Shown here piece by piece: positions 53,910-62,725 of a stretch of 64,000 bases of DNA. Source of the stretch: CAYVIB01 sp964451365 (GTDB lineage Bacteria > Pseudomonadota > Gammaproteobacteria > Pseudomonadales > Cellvibrionaceae). Within the stretch, counting starts at the first letter, position 1; each line of letters starts with the position of its first letter. Below the pieces are notes generated by a model. The model saw only the letters and a list, made by a program, of their open reading frames with translations. It ran no database searches and was not told the DNA's origin. Both the position numbers and the translations under genes were made by a program. The stretch lies in contig CAYVIB010000022.1 of NCBI GenBank assembly GCA_964451365.1, positions 26,968 through 90,967 on the forward strand, given 5' to 3'.

Positions 53910-54587
53910 CTACGGAACGAATTTTATATCGGGTTTGTTTTGTTGTTCGTCGCCTGTTGATTCGTCCTGGTCGTTTTGCTGTTCCCGCACGGGAACATTG
54001 ACTTCGTGTACATGCAGCCATTCCAGACGATTGCGTTTTTCCGGCGCCCGGCGCAGTACCGCACTTGTCAGCACTTTTTTCTCCCCGCCTTCGGTATTGC
54101 CATATTCCTCGTAAGTGAGCAGGCAGAGGTTGTTGTCCTGCGCGCGCAGGCGAATATTTTCAATGCGCTTGTTCAGGTTTTGCTTTGTACCGTGGCTGCT
54201 TTTCATCAGGGTTGTCAACAGTGCTTTGTTGACGGTAACGCCGGTGGCGGTAATGAGTTGAAAATCCTCCGCGATTACGTCGGTCAGGCGAGTGAAGTTT
54301 TCGTCGGTACGGGGAATTTCACCGCTGTACCAGCCTTCGAAAAATTTGTGCAGCTCGATGACTTCCGTTTCGGCTGTTTCGTCGCAGATCCAGTCTTCCT
54401 TAACTTGCAGGGACAGGGAGGTTTTTTCCCGTGGGGATTTTTGTTCCGAAGCGGATTTTTCTTCCGGAGCAGAGCTGGAGTGGATGACGATACAGCCGGC
54501 CAAACCACTCACCAAAAGCAGCAACCCTGATCGGGCAAACCATTTTTTTAAAAATATGTTTTTTGTATTTGTAATTGTTCCCTGCAT
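53910..54587 (-). CDS. Lipoprotein with DUF4440-like (NTF2 fold) domain
   Basis: This 225-residue protein has a lipoprotein signal (LAGC, Cys32), a charged linker rich in Lys and Ser, and a domain with ELHKFFEGWYSGEIP, IAEDFQLITATG and LTYEEYGN that resembles DUF4440/SnoaL-like folds. The tail is hydrophilic (EQQNDQDESTGDEQQ). No catalytic residues can be assigned. It is followed by no obvious terminator. Confidence 0.72.
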   Translation of the reverse strand: MQGTITNTKNIFLKKWFARSGLLLLVSGLAGCIVIHSSSAPEEKSASEQKSPREKTSLSLQVKEDWICDETAETEVIELHKFFEGWYSGEIPRTDENFTRLTDVIAEDFQLITATGVTVNKALLTTLMKSSHGTKQNLNKRIENIRLRAQDNNLCLLTYEEYGNTEGGEKKVLTSAVLRRAPEKRNRLEWLHVHEVNVPVREQQNDQDESTGDEQQNKPDIKFVP

Positions 54588-54638
54588 GAATATTCCAAAA
54601 GTAAATTGAAGATCGCCAGATCAAGCTTAATGAGATTT

Positions 54639-55025
54639 TTATTCCGCCGGGCCCGGCTCTACCGGGAAGAAGCGGATGCTCAACGGATAGGACCAGACGA
54701 TGCCTTCATTGGCTTTTACCGCGCCGAGTATGGCAAAGATAATGCCGCAGATGGCCAGGGCGATAAAGCCGAGCACGCCGATAAAAATTATGGAGAGAAT
54801 GGCCGAGATGATACCGTATATCAGCGCGCTGATGATCCAGTTGAGAATTACTTTTCCATGCCGGTCCACAATGGGGTGATTGTCTTTGTTGGTTGCCCAC
54901 ATGACGATGGGAAGAACCAGCCCGGCGAAGGGCACGATAAAACCGGCGAATTGGCTGAGGTGCATTGCCATGCAGAAGGTGTTTACGTCCATTCCCCAGG
55001 GCTTGTTGATATCTTGCTCACTCAT
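54639..55025 (-). CDS. DUF4870 membrane protein
   Basis: This 128-residue protein has three or four hydrophobic segments and the DUF4870 pattern: MHLSQFAGFIVPFAGLVLPIVMW, then DRHGKVILNWIISALIYGIIS and GAVKANEGIVWSYPLSIRF. The function is unknown. It lies upstream of the DUF4440-like lipoprotein on the same strand, 51 bases away. Confidence 0.9.
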   Translation of the reverse strand: MSEQDINKPWGMDVNTFCMAMHLSQFAGFIVPFAGLVLPIVMWATNKDNHPIVDRHGKVILNWIISALIYGIISAILSIIFIGVLGFIALAICGIIFAILGAVKANEGIVWSYPLSIRFFPVEPGPAE

Positions 55026-55335
55026 AGCATAGTCTCCAATGGCTGATGTTTTTTCTTTGTCGCTTATACAACAGCGTTTCCGTTAGAGGGTATTCCTGTC
55101 GCGATTCCCTGTGAGAAAGTCGTGCAAAAGGCTTTCCCATCAAAGGGTCGTTCAGTCAGGGGGGCAGTCAGGGGAATAGTATCAATGTTTTAGCACATCG
55201 TATATCCGTTAAAGGCATGAGAGCGCGACATGATGGTTGTCCGGCAGTAGTGTTTCGTCTATGCTGTTGCGTCCAATCCGGCGTCACCGCATTCTTGCCT
55301 GTGTGATGCCGCCACCTCCTTGCCAATCAGGTTTA

Positions 55336-56628
55336 ATGAAAAAGCGAATTGTTATTGTCGGCGGCGGCGCCGGCGGACTTGTGCTGGCCACGCGCCTGGC
55401 GAAAAAAGCGCGAAACCTTGCCGATGTGACGCTGGTCGACCAGTCCCTAACGCATATCTGGAAGCCCCTGTTGCACGAAGTGGCGGCGGGGTCGCTCAAC
55501 TCCTACGAGGATGAAATCAATTACCTCTCCCACGGCTCGCAGCATGGGTATTCCTTTCACCTGGGCAGCCTGGATAAGGTCGACCCGGAAAAGAAGGTTA
55601 TTGTCCTGGCACCCATTAAAGCGCAGGACGGCAGTGAGGCGGTGCCACAGCGGCAGATAGGTTATGACCTGCTGGTACTGGCGATCGGAAGCGTCAATAA
55701 CGATTTTGGCACCCCCGGCGTGGCCGAACACTGCATGTTCCTGGATTCGCGCCAACAGGCGGACCGGTTCCAGCAGACGTTTATCGGCGCCTATGTGAGG
55801 GCGCATGAAAACGGCCTGACCGGCAAACCGTCGGAGAATTTGAATATCGCTATCGTCGGCGCCGGCGCCACGGGTGTGGAGCTGGCATCGGAGCTTTACT
55901 CCGCCGCGCGCAAACTGGGCATTTACGGGCTGAAAGAAATTGAACCTGGCCAGGTGAACATTACGCTGGTGGAAGCGGCGCCGGAAATTCTCGGCGGCCA
56001 ATCGGAGTCGCTGATCCAGGCGGCAAGAAGGCAACTGGCGGCGATGAAAATAGATGTGCAGGTCAATACGCGCGTGGTGAAGGCTACCGCCGACGGTATT
56101 GAAACCGCCGACGGCCGGTTTATTCCCGCCACGCTCAAAGTCTGGTGCGCCGGCATTAAAGCGCCGGAAGCGTTGCGAACAGCCAACGCGTTTGAGCTCA
56201 ACCGTTTGAACCAGGTTGCGGTCAGGCCAAGCCTGCAAACAACTTCCCACGACAATATCTTCGCCCTGGGCGACTGCGCCGAGTTTCGCGTCGGCGATTT
56301 CAAAGTGCCGCCCCGGGCCCAGGCGGCTCAGCAACAGGCCGGCTTCCTGGTTAAAAATATCTACCGATATTTAAAACAGGAGCCGCTGCTGGAATATCGC
56401 TACAACGACCAGGGTTCGTTTATCTCCTTCAGCGATGAAAACACCGTTGGTGTTTTGATGGGCAAGCTGCTGGGAAGCAAAAGCCTGGAAGGCATTTCCG
56501 CGCGATTGATCTATATTATGTTATATCGCAAGCATCAAATGGCGATTCACGGTCTGCCAAAAACGTTGGTGTTAATGCTGCGCGACTTCGTATTGCGAAC
56601 CCTGGGACCCCGATTGAAGCTGCATTAG
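55336..56628 (+). CDS. Type II NADH dehydrogenase (NDH-2)
   Basis: This 430-residue flavoprotein oxidises NADH and reduces quinone at the inner membrane without proton pumping. The FAD-binding motif is IVIVGGGAGGLVLATRL at the start, the NADH motif IVGAGATGVELASEL at about 175, and ALGDCAEF with PPRAQAAQQQA near the end. ATG 55336 matches homologues; the frame is open to a TTG at 55237, which would add residues without a family match. It precedes the sodium/proton antiporter NhaD. Confidence 0.93.
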   Translation: MKKRIVIVGGGAGGLVLATRLAKKARNLADVTLVDQSLTHIWKPLLHEVAAGSLNSYEDEINYLSHGSQHGYSFHLGSLDKVDPEKKVIVLAPIKAQDGSEAVPQRQIGYDLLVLAIGSVNNDFGTPGVAEHCMFLDSRQQADRFQQTFIGAYVRAHENGLTGKPSENLNIAIVGAGATGVELASELYSAARKLGIYGLKEIEPGQVNITLVEAAPEILGGQSESLIQAARRQLAAMKIDVQVNTRVVKATADGIETADGRFIPATLKVWCAGIKAPEALRTANAFELNRLNQVAVRPSLQTTSHDNIFALGDCAEFRVGDFKVPPRAQAAQQQAGFLVKNIYRYLKQEPLLEYRYNDQGSFISFSDENTVGVLMGKLLGSKSLEGISARLIYIMLYRKHQMAIHGLPKTLVLMLRDFVLRTLGPRLKLH

Positions 56629-56746
56629 CCAATCCAACTGCCAATGGATAATCCCGTATTGGCTCCAAACTTGCGACAGAACAAGGGGAAGTTTTTTCTC
56701 CCGGCCAGTCTTATCAATAGTTGTTTCGCAAAATAGGGAGTTTACG

Positions 56747-58081
56747 TTGAACGCACTTACCGGCGATCTGACTCACACCTGGGTTGGGTATCTCGTCCTT
56801 TTTATTTTTGCTATCGCCTACCTGCTGGTGATTTTCGAAGAGAAAATTCACCTGCGCAAATCCAAACCTGTGTTGCTGGCCGCCAGCCTCATCTGGATCA
56901 TTATCGCCTATGTCTACCACCAACGGGGTAATGCCGAACTGGTAGAGCACGCCATTGAAGAAACGTTTATTGAATACACGGAGCTGTTCTTCTTTTTATT
57001 GGTGGCGATGACCTACATTAACGCCATGCTTGAGCGCGGTGTTTTCAGCCAATTGCGCCTGTGGCTGGTATCCAAGGGCTTTAGTTACCGGCAATTGTTC
57101 TGGCTCACGGGGTTTTTGGCCTTCTTCATTTCGCCGATGGCGGACAACCTGACCACCGCGCTGATCATGTGCTCCGTGGTAATGGCCGTTGGCAGTGACA
57201 AGCCGCAATTTATTTCACTCAGCTGTTTGAATATTGTGGTTGCCGCCAATGCCGGCGGCGCGTTCAGCCCCTTTGGCGACATTACCACCTTAATGGTATG
57301 GCAGCAGGAGATCCTTTCGTTCTGGGAGTTTTTCGCCCTGTTTATTCCCGCGCTTGTTCACTTTGTTGTGCTTGCGTTTGCCATGCAGTTTTTTATTCCC
57401 GCCGAAACGCCCCCGGCATTAACCAATCAGGAGCGCCTGCTAAAACCGGGCGGCATTGCCGTGGTTGTTTTGTTTATGCTCACCATCGTTACCGCCGTAA
57501 CCTTCCATCAACTGCTGGAAATTCCGCCGGTGTTCGGCATGCTTACCGGCCTGGCCTACCTGAAATTCTTCAGTTACTACGCTTATCTGAAAAGCCACAA
57601 GCAGGCAGTCTATGATGACCTGTCTTCCAACCTGGTGGGGATGCCCACCCCCGATACGGTTTTCGAGCATGTTTCCAAAGCAGAGTGGGATACGCTGTTC
57701 TTCTTCTACGGTGTGATTATGGCGGTGGGCGGCCTCGGCTTTCTCGGTTACCTGGAGCTTACATCCAACTACCTTTACGGCGAATACAGCGCGACAACCG
57801 CCAATATTTTTGTCGGCGTGTTGTCGGCCATTGTCGATAATATTCCCGTGATGTTTGCCGTGCTCACCATGGAGCCGGACATGTCCGACTACCAGTGGCT
57901 GTTGGTGACCTTCACCGTGGGCGTGGGCGGCAGCCTGTTGTCCATCGGCTCCGCCGCCGGTGTCGCGCTGATGGGGCAGGCGCGCGGTTACTACACCTTT
58001 CTCAGTCACTTGAAATGGACACCGATGATTGCCCTTAGCGTGGCCGCCGGTATTTATGCGCACTATCTGATCAGCGGCTAG
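56747..58081 (+). CDS. nhaD: NhaD-type sodium/proton antiporter
   Basis: This 444-residue polytopic protein has the NhaD signatures: FFLLVAMTYINAMLERGVF, ADNLTTALIMC, NAGGAFSPFGDITTLMVW and DNIPVMFAVLTM. It exports sodium, common in marine bacteria. The start is TTG 56747, with AGGGAG six bases upstream. NDH-2 just before it would feed the quinone pool, but a direct link is not implied. Confidence 0.94.
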   Translation: MNALTGDLTHTWVGYLVLFIFAIAYLLVIFEEKIHLRKSKPVLLAASLIWIIIAYVYHQRGNAELVEHAIEETFIEYTELFFFLLVAMTYINAMLERGVFSQLRLWLVSKGFSYRQLFWLTGFLAFFISPMADNLTTALIMCSVVMAVGSDKPQFISLSCLNIVVAANAGGAFSPFGDITTLMVWQQEILSFWEFFALFIPALVHFVVLAFAMQFFIPAETPPALTNQERLLKPGGIAVVVLFMLTIVTAVTFHQLLEIPPVFGMLTGLAYLKFFSYYAYLKSHKQAVYDDLSSNLVGMPTPDTVFEHVSKAEWDTLFFFYGVIMAVGGLGFLGYLELTSNYLYGEYSATTANIFVGVLSAIVDNIPVMFAVLTMEPDMSDYQWLLVTFTVGVGGSLLSIGSAAGVALMGQARGYYTFLSHLKWTPMIALSVAAGIYAHYLISG

Positions 58082-58455
58082 GGAGCCTCTGATCAGGTCA
58101 AGGTAATTTTTCACTCTCGCCGGGTGCATTGTCACCTGTAAACGCGGGACCCGGCGGTGCAAACTGATCCCAGATCGATGCATAGCAACTGGCGTTTACC
58201 GTGTCACACTTGATAGCTACCACATACGATCCGGAAGGGGCGCCAAGGGATTGCAGGGAGAACCGGGATGAGAGGGATTTTGTTGAAACAGGAAGACAGG
58301 GAAATCATGCCCCGCCGCAGGGAGACGATTCACTTTTTTACCGTACGGGCACCGACATGGAACGCGGTGCCCAGGCTTTTTGTTCATTCACTTTCTCGCC
58401 TATTTTTTTACGTATTCGCTAAATCGGGATGCCTTTTGATACTTCGGGAGGCAAT
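58082..58455. other. Intergenic region upstream of the cyclase gene
   Basis: These 374 bases follow nhaD. I see no convincing gene: short frames at 58201-58468 have no binding site and no recognisable product. There is no clear terminator for nhaD. The cyclase gene's binding site (GGGAGG) is at the end of the region. Confidence 0.55.
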
Positions 58456-60867
58456 ATGTCGATTTTAGCGCCACAGATACTCCCGCCTTCGCAAATTCAA
58501 TACAATAACCGCAGAATAAAAAACCATACGGTGGTAAGGTTCCGCCTAGGGCATAACCATAAGTTCGATAGATTCGCCCCGGACCTTCGCCCCATTGGCC
58601 AATGGCACAAATTCGCCTCGCCCAACGAGCAACAATCTGTGGTCACAAAGAACATGGAGCACAAAAAACTCACCCTGATGTTTACGGATATCGTCGGCTA
58701 TTCCCGCCTGATGGGCCGGGATGAAACCACCGCGATTGAACTGCTGGGCGAGTACCGACGCATACTGCTGGCGCGCATCGAAGAACACAGGGGAACACTG
58801 ATCGAGTTTGCCGGCGATGCCATTTTTGCCCGCTTCGATTGCCCCATAGCCGCGGTTCAGGCGGCGGTCGCCATTCAAAAAGACTTGGCCGAATTTAACC
58901 GGGAACAAGAGAAGGGCATGCCGTTATTACAGTCGCGAATCGGCATCCACGCCGGCGAAGTGGCACTAAAGGGAAGCGCTGTTTTCGGCGATGACGTGAA
59001 TATCGCTGCCCGCCTGGAGCCCATCGCCGTTGCCGATGGCATTTGCGTTTCCCGCGAGGTTTACCGGGCGGTAAAAGATATTGTTAAAGAGCCGGTGCTG
59101 TCACTGGGCAAACAACCGCTTAAAAATATCGAAAATAAAATCAGGGTATACCTCATTCGCCCGGCGGGAATCACGCTGGGTACCCATGCTCATTACTTCT
59201 GGCGAACCTTTCAGCAAAAACTTGGCGCTTACCGTTATCCGATTGCCGCCAGTATTCTTTTGCTGATTGCCGCGGGTGTTTACTTTATTCCCCGCTGGCT
59301 GGTGCCAGGGTATACCGCCAATTACGTTGAGATTGCCGATTTCCAGAACTTGATGAATGAAGGCGGAGAGGCGGACTATTTTAGTGCGGGGGTTACCGAG
59401 GCCTTGCGGGCGCAGTTGGCGGACATCCGGGATGTATACATTCTTGATGCTGACGAGGGCGTGCGGGCGCCTATACGGCTGGAAGGCAGTGTGCAAAAAC
59501 TCGGGGAAAATTTGCGGATTGCCTACCGCCTGTTTCGACGGAAGGATAATGTGCAGATTGCCGGTGGGAAACTGGATGGGGCATATAATGATATTTTTAT
59601 TTTGCAGGACAGGGTTGTGGCGGAGATTGCTGGTTATCTTGCGGAAGAGTTTGGACTGCAGAATTTTAGGCCGGCTGCGTTAAAATTGACCTCGGATGTC
59701 ACGGCTTATGATTATTATTTGCAAGGGTTGGACTATTCCAAGAGACCGAGTTCCCATGAAAATATTGATACGGCAATAAAAATGTATTCAACAGCATTGG
59801 TGCATGACTCTTCCTTTGCACTAGCTAATACTGGGTTGTGCATGTCTTACGCCAAAAAATATGACATAACTTTAGTAAATACCTGGATTAAACAAGCGGA
59901 AAGTTATTGCAACCTCGCTTTACAACAGGACGATTCGCTTTCAGAAACATATGAAGCTTTAGGCCGAATTTACCGCGATACAGGACGAAGCGAAGACGCT
60001 GTACGGATTCTTACCAAAGCAATTGAATATGATCCAGAAAATGTGGATGCAATGATTAAGCTGGCAAACACCTATAGGTTACAAAGTAATGATCTGCTTG
60101 CGGAAGAAATGTTTAAAAAAGCAGTTTCCAACGAGCCTAGATACTGGCGTAGCTATCAGGAGTTAGCCACTTTTTACGCAAGAAAGGGAGAACTGGAAAA
60201 GGCTATCCGCACTTATAGAAAAGTATTGAGTATTACACCAGAGAACTCACTGGCATATACCAACATGGCAACAGCTTACACTTATCTCGGTGAATTTGAT
60301 AAAGCTGCTGATGCCTTCGACCAGTCAGTAACGTTGAGACCTACAGCGATAGGCTATGCAAATGCAGGATGGATGAATTTTTTAAGAAAAGACTACAAAG
60401 AAGCAGCAATCATGTATAAAGAGGCGGTAAGGCTATCACCACAGGATTACAAGTGGCAACTCGGACTGGCGGACTCTTTACGACAAATACCAGATCATAG
60501 CGATGAAGCAGATAAATTTTATAGACGGGTAATTGACTTGGCACTTCCCGGATTACAAATTAATCCGCGTGATCTTGATGCTTACCAGAACTTAGCGCTT
60601 AGCCACCTCGCATTAGGAGAAACATCCAACGCAGAAGAGTATCTGAATTCAGCTTTTAGAATAAACGCTGATGATATGTATAACCATTATATAAATCTGC
60701 GACTACAGATGGCCAAGGAAAACTATGACGCCGCATATACGGCTTTGGGGAGTTTAATTACAGCAGGCTATCCTTCTTTTTTTGTTGAAGCGGATCCCGA
60801 TCTAAGTACGCTTAAGGAACAGCCTTTGTATAAAAGCATGCTTGTCGCCAGCAACGTAGAAAAATAA
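58456..60867 (+). CDS. Class III adenylate/guanylate cyclase with TPR domain
   Basis: This 803-residue protein has a class III cyclase domain (about 67-230) with LMFTDIVGYSRLMGRDE, EFAGDAIFARF and IGIHAGEVALKGSAVFGDDVNIAARLE, then a membrane helix at about 265-285. An FlgO-like segment follows (YFSAGVTEALRAQL, LEGSVQKLGENLRIAYRL) and then about eight TPR repeats. The product is presumably cAMP, made in the cytoplasm with the TPR part outside. The start at 58456 has GGGAGG five bases upstream; ATG 58654 (MEHKKLTL) would begin at the cyclase domain. From about 59,700 on the composition turns AT-rich. Confidence 0.88.
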   Translation: MSILAPQILPPSQIQYNNRRIKNHTVVRFRLGHNHKFDRFAPDLRPIGQWHKFASPNEQQSVVTKNMEHKKLTLMFTDIVGYSRLMGRDETTAIELLGEYRRILLARIEEHRGTLIEFAGDAIFARFDCPIAAVQAAVAIQKDLAEFNREQEKGMPLLQSRIGIHAGEVALKGSAVFGDDVNIAARLEPIAVADGICVSREVYRAVKDIVKEPVLSLGKQPLKNIENKIRVYLIRPAGITLGTHAHYFWRTFQQKLGAYRYPIAASILLLIAAGVYFIPRWLVPGYTANYVEIADFQNLMNEGGEADYFSAGVTEALRAQLADIRDVYILDADEGVRAPIRLEGSVQKLGENLRIAYRLFRRKDNVQIAGGKLDGAYNDIFILQDRVVAEIAGYLAEEFGLQNFRPAALKLTSDVTAYDYYLQGLDYSKRPSSHENIDTAIKMYSTALVHDSSFALANTGLCMSYAKKYDITLVNTWIKQAESYCNLALQQDDSLSETYEALGRIYRDTGRSEDAVRILTKAIEYDPENVDAMIKLANTYRLQSNDLLAEEMFKKAVSNEPRYWRSYQELATFYARKGELEKAIRTYRKVLSITPENSLAYTNMATAYTYLGEFDKAADAFDQSVTLRPTAIGYANAGWMNFLRKDYKEAAIMYKEAVRLSPQDYKWQLGLADSLRQIPDHSDEADKFYRRVIDLALPGLQINPRDLDAYQNLALSHLALGETSNAEEYLNSAFRINADDMYNHYINLRLQMAKENYDAAYTALGSLITAGYPSFFVEADPDLSTLKEQPLYKSMLVASNVEK

Positions 60868-60898
60868 CAACTCGATATATAAAAACCTAGGAGAAGAA

Positions 60899-61378
60899 AT
60901 GAAAAATGTTAAATCTTTATTCGTAATATTCTTTATATCCCTTTTAACAGCTTGCGCTGAAGTCAGCATGCACCATAGTGAAGTGACTGGCGTTGAATTT
61001 CCGGATAACAAAAAAGTTATAAATGACATCTTCGTCATCGATAAAAAACCTGTCGTTCGATATGAAAAAGTCACTGTCTTTGATGGACAGGAACTGGTAT
61101 TTCTCGGACCAGATGAGTTTGTCATTCAATTTAAGGAAGGATCGTTTTTTGAAGATAGTGATCAAGCACTATTGCGAAAACAACGAAAGTTAATTGAGTC
61201 TCAGGGCATCAGGGGAGAGCAGTCAGGAATTTATCCATCGAAAGATGGAGTTGTGATACTCAAAGTTTCCAGAGAAAAGGCTAAGGGAATAAAAGTTGGC
61301 ACTGAGTTCAAATACAGCGTTTGGGTTAACGGCGTAGAATTGGATCCCATTGGACGCTATGGCGGTGATGAAAGATAA
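60899..61378 (+). CDS. Small lipoprotein of unknown function
   Basis: This 159-residue protein has a lipoprotein signal (LLTAC, Cys19) and a charged mature domain with FDGQELVFLGPDEFVIQFKEG. AGGAG lies just before the ATG. No family is recognised. It is 31 bases after the cyclase-TPR gene and shares its AT-rich composition, so the two are likely to be co-transcribed and may have arrived together. Confidence 0.7.
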   Translation: MKNVKSLFVIFFISLLTACAEVSMHHSEVTGVEFPDNKKVINDIFVIDKKPVVRYEKVTVFDGQELVFLGPDEFVIQFKEGSFFEDSDQALLRKQRKLIESQGIRGEQSGIYPSKDGVVILKVSREKAKGIKVGTEFKYSVWVNGVELDPIGRYGGDER

Positions 61379-61402
61379 AAATCAATACTAAAGTGACTTC
61401 CT

Positions 61403-62041
61403 ATGCTACAAAACGTAAGCCTGTTTAAAAACGCCCCCGAACACCTGGTTGAAGCCTTAACCCAACTAAGTGTTCGGCATACCTACCCAAAAAACACCAT
61501 CCTTTTTATGGAAGGCGATGACAGCAGTCAACTGTTTATCATCGAAACGGGAAAGGTAAAGGTGTTCGTCACCAGCGAGGACGGCAAGCAGGTGATACTC
61601 AATTTTATGGGGCCGGGGGAATACTTCGGCGAACTGGCGCTGATCGATGGGAAACCCCGATCAGCGTCGGTAATGACGGTGGCGGATACAACTGTCGTTG
61701 CCGTCTCCCGTAAAAAATTCCAGCAGTTTATCGCCGACCACCCCGATTACGCGCTGGAAATGATGGAGCAACTGGTTCACCGTATTCGCGAGCTGACCGA
61801 CAGCGTGAAGGACATGGCGCTATTGGACGTTTACGGTCGCGTCAGCCAATTGCTGCTTCGCCTGGCGGACGAATCCGGCAGAATCAGCAGCCCCAAACTC
61901 ACTCACCAGGAAATTGCCAATATGGTCGGTGCCTCCCGCGAAATGGTCAGCCGTATCATGAAGGAACTGGCCGTTGGCGAATATATTGAACAGCAACCCG
62001 ATGCGATTGTTATTTGCAAAAAGCTGCCGCTAGGCTGGTAA
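61403..62041 (+). CDS. Crp/Fnr family transcription regulator
   Basis: This 212-residue protein has a cyclic-nucleotide-binding domain (about 1-115) with GEYFGELALIDGKPRSASV, in which the Arg-Ser pair of the phosphate-binding cassette is present, a dimerisation helix, and a winged helix with LTHQEIANMVGASREMVSRIMKEL. No N-terminal iron-sulphur cysteines are seen, so it is Crp-like, not Fnr-like. The cyclase gene two positions upstream suggests it senses cAMP made by that enzyme; this is inference. It converges with msrQ with eight bases between. Confidence 0.93.
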   Translation: MLQNVSLFKNAPEHLVEALTQLSVRHTYPKNTILFMEGDDSSQLFIIETGKVKVFVTSEDGKQVILNFMGPGEYFGELALIDGKPRSASVMTVADTTVVAVSRKKFQQFIADHPDYALEMMEQLVHRIRELTDSVKDMALLDVYGRVSQLLLRLADESGRISSPKLTHQEIANMVGASREMVSRIMKELAVGEYIEQQPDAIVICKKLPLGW

Positions 62042-62049
62042 CGAAAAAG

Positions 62050-62652
62050 TCAGCGCAGCTTTTTTAGCAATTTATCCCGCCGAAACCACAGCAACAACAA
62101 GGCAATAGCCAAATAAATCGCCGGCTCAATCCAACCGCTTTTTACCGACCACCAGAAGTGAATGCAGGCAAGAATGACAGCCACGTAAATCAGGCTGTGG
62201 AGTTTTTTCCAGTTCTTGCCCATAGCGCGCAGGATTTTTGGGATGGAGGTGATAGCCAGGGCGAGGAGAATCAACCATGTGGTGAAGCCCAAAAGTATAT
62301 AGGTGCGTTTTACCAGTTCCTCACCGATCAGACTCCAGGCAAACAACAAATCCAGCGATAGCCATGCGGCAAAATGCAAGGTGGCCCAGGCAAAACACCA
62401 TAGGCCCAAAGGGCGGCGCAGTTTGTTTAGTTGTCCAAAATTAAGGAAACGGGCAAGAGGGGAGATTAATAGCGTTAACAACAGCAGGCGTAATGCGCCC
62501 ATGCCCAAAAAATGGATAAGCTCTTCCACCGGGTCGCCGCCCATTGCGCCTTGTTGTACAACGAAATAAAGCCAGACAAGGGGAATTGCCGAGCCGATAT
62601 GAACGCTAATTCGCAGTATCAGGGCGAGGATATTCGCTGTTCCTTTTTTCAT
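62050..62652 (-). CDS. msrQ: MsrQ, haem membrane subunit of MsrPQ
   Basis: This 200-residue protein has about six membrane helices of the ferric-reductase-like type with LGLWCFAWATLHFAAWLSLDL, RTYILLGFTTWLILLALAIT and WKKLHSLIYVAVILACIHFWWSVK, whose histidines bind haem. It passes electrons from quinol to MsrP for repair of oxidised methionine in the periplasm. ATG 62652 (MKKGTANIL) is preferred to 62691, which lies inside the neighbouring palindromic repeat region. Confidence 0.95.
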   Translation of the reverse strand: MKKGTANILALILRISVHIGSAIPLVWLYFVVQQGAMGGDPVEELIHFLGMGALRLLLLTLLISPLARFLNFGQLNKLRRPLGLWCFAWATLHFAAWLSLDLLFAWSLIGEELVKRTYILLGFTTWLILLALAITSIPKILRAMGKNWKKLHSLIYVAVILACIHFWWSVKSGWIEPAIYLAIALLLLWFRRDKLLKKLR

Positions 62653-62675
62653 ATTGAAATTACCACCGGCAGGTT

Positions 62676-62705
62676 GTAGGGGCAGACCCATGTGTCTGCC
62701 CCTAC
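62676..62705. repeat. 30-base palindromic repeat between msrP and msrQ
   Basis: GTAGGGGCAGAC at 62676-62687 pairs perfectly with GTCTGCCCCTAC at 62694-62705 around a six-base loop CCATGT. A related copy is at 53808-53831. The type resembles short palindromic dispersed repeats seen in many genomes. In RNA it would separate the two cistrons of this operon. Confidence 0.8.
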
Positions 62706-62725
62706 GGGTGCCGTAGATCGAGCGG

